DNA from: Aquila chrysaetos chrysaetos
Lineage: Eukaryota; Chordata; Aves; Accipitriformes; Accipitridae
NCBI RefSeq assembly: GCF_900496995.4
Contig: NC_044006.1
Coordinates: forward strand, 61,425,204 to 61,489,203
Length of the DNA: 64,000 nucleotides
Direction: 5' to 3'
Shown here: positions 59,187-64,000 of the stretch, in pieces
Layout: each line of letters opens with the position of its first letter
Position numbering within the stretch: the first letter of the stretch is position 1
Notes under the pieces: generated by a model
What the model was told of the DNA's origin: nothing
Database searches by the model: none
What the model saw: the letters and a program-made list of their open reading frames with translations, nothing else
Position numbers and translations under genes: made by a program

Positions 59187-61005
59187 GTAAATCCCTTCCT
59201 CCTCCTCTGGCCCCTGGCCCCGCGGGGTCTCCCCCTCCCCTCCGCCATGTTTGGGCCCCCTTCCCCGGCGGCCGGTAACGGTTGTTCGCTAACGTCTCTC
59301 TTTCTCTCGCTTTCTCTTTAGCTGTCACGACCGCAGGGGGGACTCGCAGCCCTACCAGGTACCTCAAGCGCCGGCCGCTAGGCCCAGGAGGAGGAGCAGG
59401 GGAGGAGAAGGGGGGGGGGAGCTACTCCAGCGGAGGCTTCGGCCGCCGCCGCAGGCCGCGGTGCACCAGACGCCTCGGTCCCGTCCCTTGGCGCCGTTTC
59501 GGGCCCGGGGGGGAGCGGAGGGGAGGGGGCGGAGGCGGCGGCCGCGCGCGGAGGGAACGGGGCTCCGGCGCTCTTCTGAGGCCTGCGGGGCCGGGGCGAG
59601 GAGGAGAGGCCTAGTGCGACCCGTGTAGGGCTTGGGCCTAGGAGTCGGGGAGGGTGCCGTGCGAGGGGCGGGAGAGCGAGCCGGGGTCACTTGCAGTGGA
59701 GTGGAGATCCAGGGGGAGGTGAGTGTTTTCCTTTTAAAAACAAAAGGCATCTTGTTCTTCCCCCACCCCCCTCCCCAAGTCCTTTCTTCTCCCCAAAACT
59801 GCTGCTGCAGACTGTAACCCGAGCACGGCATGGTTTTAGACCCTGAATAACTGGGGTTGCCAGTAAGGCTTAATTTCTTCAGTTGCCAGCTGCTAGGCAT
59901 GTTCAGAAACCATCAAATCCTTAAGCTGCTGACAATAACCTCGATTTCTCTAAGGTGGATACTGTATTCCTCTGCTGTGGCTACTGAAAAAAACAGTTCT
60001 TGGGGTGTGAATCTGGGGAATGCCGTATGTTGTGATATTGCTCTCCTTAGGGCACAGAATTGAACTGTTTTATTACATTTCTGTGTATTTGTATCACTGT
60101 GAAGTGTAATCTGACAGTCCAAGGCAGCTGTCAGTGACAGTTCATGAAATGTAAACACTTGCCACTGAGAAGCTCGCACTGCAAAATCAAGCGGTCAAAG
60201 TGAGGCAAAACATGTAATTTTTGGTAAATACTTCAAAATGAATCGTCACGTTACGTGTTTTGGGCCCCCAGAATTCTAGATTTTAATTTTTTTTTTTTTT
60301 TTTATTACATCTGCTACAGGGTTGCTAGTACTGAAAAAACGTTGCAGAAGTTCAGGGTAGTAGTCAAACTGAGTGGCCTTGACTACAGTATGGAGGAAAT
60401 ATTCAAAGTTTACACTGATTCAGTGTAACCTTTCTGTTTATATTCTTAATACCAAGTGGAGACTTGTGCTTCTCCCAAAAGCACAGAAGTACTGTGGCCC
60501 AGTTACTGCTGAAAGTGTGTAGTCCATCAGTGAAAGGATAGAGAAATTAGATTTTTCTTAACAGCAAGTGGTATGTTGGAAGTAATGGTGGGAGAAAATG
60601 GTTTGAGTTCTAATTACAGAACTTGTTGCTTTAATGTAAGTAATTAAAATTAGAAAGACTAGTGCTGATTTTTTTTAATAGGAAATGAAAATTAATTAAC
60701 TTTAAAAAGTGTTTTGGAAAGAGATCTAAAATTTAGAAATAACATTTTAACATCAGTTCTGTAACTTCATATCTAATGTAGATGCCTGTTCTCTTGTGAT
60801 CTGTTATAGGCTCTTAAGTACTCATCCAAGAGTCACCCCGGTGGTGGTGATCACCGTCATGACAAGATGCGAGACACCACAGATCCTTCACCACCAAATA
60901 AAATGTTGCGGCGCTCTGATAGCCCTGAAAACAAATATGGTGACAACACAGGGCACAGTAAAGCAAAAAGTGTGCATACTCACAGAGTTAGAGAGAGGGA
61001 TGGTG
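59146..61005 (+). CDS. WAC: WAC, N-terminal part (three coding exons, gene runs off the right edge)
   Basis: WAC is a nuclear adaptor. Through its C-terminal coiled coil it recruits the RNF20/RNF40 ligase for histone H2B ubiquitylation. It also acts in transcription-coupled checkpoint control, Golgi assembly, autophagy and mTORC1 activation. Three exons join in frame: 59146-59186 ([13 protein letters not shown] plus two bases), 59322-59358 ([13 protein letters not shown]) and 60810-61005 ([19 protein letters not shown] through HRVRERDG). The 91 residues match vertebrate WAC almost throughout, including [19 protein letters not shown]. Small changes lie in the GGG, TTD and YGDN positions relative to the human sequence as I recall it. 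The next exon, carrying the residues before the WW domain, is not in the window. The first ATG has T at -3; the ATG at codon 3 has a better context. Introns obey GT-AG. Confidence 0.97.
59322..59358 (+). CDS. WAC: WAC coding exon 2 (37-nt microexon)
   Basis: The acceptor TTTCTCTTTAG and donor CAG|GTACCT flank 37 nt. They complete the split glycine codon and encode [12 protein letters not shown]. The upstream intron is only 135 bp. Confidence 0.95.
59359..60809 (+). other. WAC intron 2
   Basis: A 1451-bp intron beginning in the CpG island and ending in AT-rich DNA, with a long T-run near 60287-60303. No snoRNA box C/D pair or other RNA gene was recognised. Confidence 0.85.
60810..61005 (+). 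CDS. WAC: WAC coding exon 3
   Basis: The acceptor CTGTTATAG and donor GGTG|GTGAGT bound 196 nt (65 codons plus one base). The exon starts in phase 0 and ends in phase 1. It encodes the basic, serine-rich segment that precedes the WW domain. Confidence 0.97.
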
Positions 61006-64000
61006 GTGAGTTATCTTTCATTAACCTTTATTTAAGCCGTTACTAATTTCTCATAAATATTAAAATTTAGCCATTATCACTCAGGTGATGAGAGTATTAC
61101 ATTAAATGTGCCTTGCACTTTGGTTTCACTGCAGTCTTCCAAGCACGGTACAAGTTTCATTGGAAGCAATCATTTAGGCATTGTAACACCTATTAATTTT
61201 CTTATTTTTACAGGTATGGTTATTTTTCTTATAACCACAAAGATTGAAAAAACTTGTGTCTTTTTTTTTTTTTTTTTTTTTTTTTCAAACTGGTATGTCT
61301 CACAGTTTAGACATACTGCAACATGTGATAACATGAAATAGTATTCTGGATTTTTTGGTAACAATAAATATTAGCTATTTTAGAGACTGGTTTTTTAATA
61401 ACTTTGTGTGTTGTGTTGCTATACTGTGTAGTTACGTGCTTCATCGACTAAACCCCATAAGAAATGAAAAAAAAGCTTCTTTGTATTTAGCTGCTGTGTA
61501 GAACTCTTAACAATCAGAAAATGATAATCAGAGGGACCACTTACTAGAGCTTTTCTTGGCAGGAGCTTAGAGAAGAATGTTCACAGTCAAGTCAGCCTTC
61601 TGTGCTTTTACAGGATTTTATAGACAGTAGTAATATTCCCAATATTTTTTAACTGATGTTATTTTCTATCTCTGCTTCCTAGAAAAAGGAAAAAGTAGGG
61701 TTTTCCATTTAATAAAAAATGGTAGCAGTTGCAGTTTAGAAAATCCTGGTTACTGACTGAACTTGGAAGCATGTTTTCTGTTTTGTAGGTACTGTGTTTG
61801 GTCTTTGTATCGAATTATGAAGTGAAGTATTCAAGTAGAGAACTTAGAGCTTTAAATCAGTGCTTCTTTGTTCTATATAAAGCTGACAGCTTGTGATATA
61901 CAGATACATTTATTGCTGCACTGTTTTTACTTGTTATAATAGTTGCAGTAAAATAAAGAAAATATCTGTAAGTACCTTTTAGGAAATACTAGTTCCACAC
62001 CACAGATGTGTTCATGGTACCCGAGTGTTCTTACAATTCCTATTTGTTTTTCCTTCTTTGGATTAATACAGAGGCTCTGTAGACCACTGATAGTATGATA
62101 TAATTGTGTAGATGGATTATAAAAACATGCATCTTTTGTTAGTACACTGATTTTCATTATATCTGATCATATTTGAAGGTATAGTAATCTCAGAATTAAA
62201 TGCATGTGCAAGGCCAGTAGGCTGCTATTCTTTGCTGCTTCGCAGGACACAGAGGTGTCCTCTCTTACTTCCTGTTCACCTCTCCAAAGATACTCATCCT
62301 ACATACTCTTGTGCAATTCAGTTTAGTTCTGCTACAATCAGTAATTCTTTCTGCTTCAGTGGAGCTACATTTAGTGGAGTTATGCGTATATGAAAACATC
62401 TGGAGGATGAGGCTCTGTATGGGGAACGTATTTGCTTATTTGTGTGTTGGAATTGTTTTTAAGATAGGAGAGACATTCTGAAGTTCTCACTGAGTCCAGC
62501 TGGATTTAATAGTTGGGGAATGACCTGAAGCATGGATGTATACAGTAACGATGAAGGAAAATCAATTATTTGTAGTTTCTTAAGTGGAAGGAACATTATC
62601 CCACTGTACCTTGTCCTTCCCCAGGCTGCTAAGACAGTGGAAAATTTCATTTATTCTGATCTGAAAGTGGTCCTTTGAACATCATATGTTAACAGACTGG
62701 GAGGAGGAAGTAGTCTTCAACAGTCTGAGGGAAATTACTAACTTTAAAAGATGAACATTTGTACTATTTAATGGAAATAAGAAGTGATTTTTTTTTTTGT
62801 GTGTGTGTGTTGTTAGTAAGGTTATTGTGGCCCCAGTTTCAGCTTTTTAAAATATATTCAAAACAACCAAAGTTGCATTAAATCCTATGTATAGGTTTTA
62901 AATCCTATGTGTATTCTATGTAGTAAACTAAAGCTGAGCAGATGTGAGCAGGAGGATATCAATTTTGTCTTTGATTTACTCAGTTTTTCTGTCAGTATGA
63001 ATTGAAGGTAGGTGTTGGAATATAGGCAAAATGCTGTGGTATTGTGGATATTTGCATATTGCTAATATGCAAAAGACATAATCTAATAATTTACCATGTT
63101 CTCTGTCTATTCAGTTACACTGAGGTACTGTTATTGATATAGTATTCCCTTAGTTTTGCGATTACAGACATACAGTAGTAGAAAGAAAAAAACAAATTTT
63201 AAAAACATTGCTAAAATTTTTAGTTGAAGTCCTAATATGATTGAAGAGTATTAATTGGCTTTGATGCTACTGCAGTTTTCTGGCTTATTTTCTTTTATTT
63301 TTACATTCTTCTGAGGGGAAAAAATTTTGTGGGTTTTTTTTTTTTTTGTAATTGCTGTGCATTTCATTATTTTAAAATCAGTGGTGCTTGATTTGGAACT
63401 ACTACAAAGGTGTTATTGTCTTCCTATGATCTAGCTGAACTTAACAAAACAAACCTCGTTGAAAAATCTCCAGTATTTATTTCCCCCAACTGCATTAAAG
63501 TCCCAAACAGACAGTTTCTTTTTCTCTCACCCCTTAGAAAACAAAACAGAACAAAAATCTGGAGTATTACTACTGAACGTAGAGCTGAATTAACTTAATC
63601 TCTCCCTTTCAGGTCAATGTTTAAAGTCACTCCTATATATCTTAGTGATTTTTGCTCTGAAGTGAAACAGGAAGATTCACTGGTGTAGCGTGCTGATACT
63701 TGCGACTCATTTAGTCATGACTGGTACACTTTTTTGTGGTAAAGAAAGCTGGCTAAATGTCATTTAAAGATTTAAGTGTGCATGTATAAAATGTAAGAGC
63801 TATGATTAAATTGATTGAAAATTAATAACTCAAAAATGGTAGAACCTCCCCCTGTGAATACCTTTGGTACCTGTATAAAGGTATTTGTCATTACAGCTTA
63901 TTTTTGTAATACTCGTGGCAGAATCTTTTATGTTTGTAGAACTGTAATCCATGGTAAGAAATTCAATTGCTTTCAATTAAGGTTTTAAAAAATGTTATGG
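61006..64000 (+). other. WAC intron 3 (incomplete)
   Basis: AT-rich intron extending past the window. I looked for the next WAC exon (a segment expected to encode TSYSPQENS-like residues) and did not find it. Contents include a T25 run at 61261-61285 and a (GT)n tract near 62799-62810. Short frames such as 60796-61035 overlap exon 3 in the wrong frame. Confidence 0.8.
61261..61285. repeat. Poly(T) run of 25
   Basis: An uninterrupted run of T within WAC intron 3. No retroposed element was recognised beside it. Confidence 0.95.

Larger units (their letters stand above)
57540..59720. promoter_or_regulatory. CpG island, bidirectional promoter of WAC and the SSNA1-like gene
   Basis: About 2.2 kb of dense CpG covers the 5' ends of both divergent genes. 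For WAC there is a CCAAT box in GGCCAATCAG at 58367-58371, and no TATA box. Initiation is therefore likely dispersed, somewhere around 58.4-58.8 kb. The left third (57.55-58.05 kb) contains the - strand donor of the SSNA1-like gene. The island also holds GGGCC and GGGAA/GCGAA simple arrays, a (GCG)n leader tract near 58795 and the five-copy element listed below. Long frames on both strands here are compositional. Confidence 0.85.

Noticed and set aside
58438-59367. 309-codon - strand frame across the WAC leader and first exon.
   Set aside because: Shadow of the CpG island, antisense to confirmed WAC exons. Its apparent internal peptide repeats only mirror the DNA element repeated in the promoter.
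60796-61035. 79-codon + strand frame overlapping WAC exon 3.
   Set aside because: Wrong frame. The exon's true frame gives continuous WAC sequence bounded by consensus splice sites.

Overview
The window looks like a stretch of a bird chromosome. It has two large CpG islands separated by tens of kilobases of AT-rich, almost gene-free DNA. It has vertebrate splice-site grammar and solo LTRs of types common in neoavian and passerine genomes. The DNA is an intron-rich host locus, and most long open frames are GC-island artefacts. The species is not determinable from the sequence.

Right end (56.6-64 kb). The one certain gene is WAC, on the + strand. Its first three coding exons (59146-59186, 59322-59358, 60810-61005) join in frame into about 91 N-terminal residues, and the rest lies beyond the window. 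Its CpG island (about 57.5-59.7 kb) also faces a second gene on the - strand. That gene is an intact, intronless 114-residue relative of SSNA1 (56752-57096), with a likely non-coding first exon inside the shared island. The WAC promoter/leader carries five degenerate copies of a CGGAA...CCGATGTTT...CCGAA element, and several short upstream ORFs.

Left end (1-15.3 kb). A CpG island at about 14.0-15.3 kb has - strand CCAAT boxes and a - strand splice donor. A well-formed non-coding - strand exon lies at 9087-9161. Together these suggest the 5' end of a leftward gene. By the conserved vertebrate order (MPP7 - WAC - BAMBI) this is probably MPP7, but no MPP7 coding exon was found. A solo LTR (10530-11059) sits in its presumed first intron.

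Middle (15.3-56.5 kb). This is mostly intergenic DNA without recognisable genes. It holds two further solo LTRs: a 1.1-kb one with an internal minisatellite (40530-41659) and a 585-bp one (48951-49535). It also holds two small GC-rich islets (about 30.0-30.4 and 37.5-37.7 kb), simple repeats and a few unassigned ORFs. All three LTRs have exact 5-bp target-site duplications that can be read by eye.
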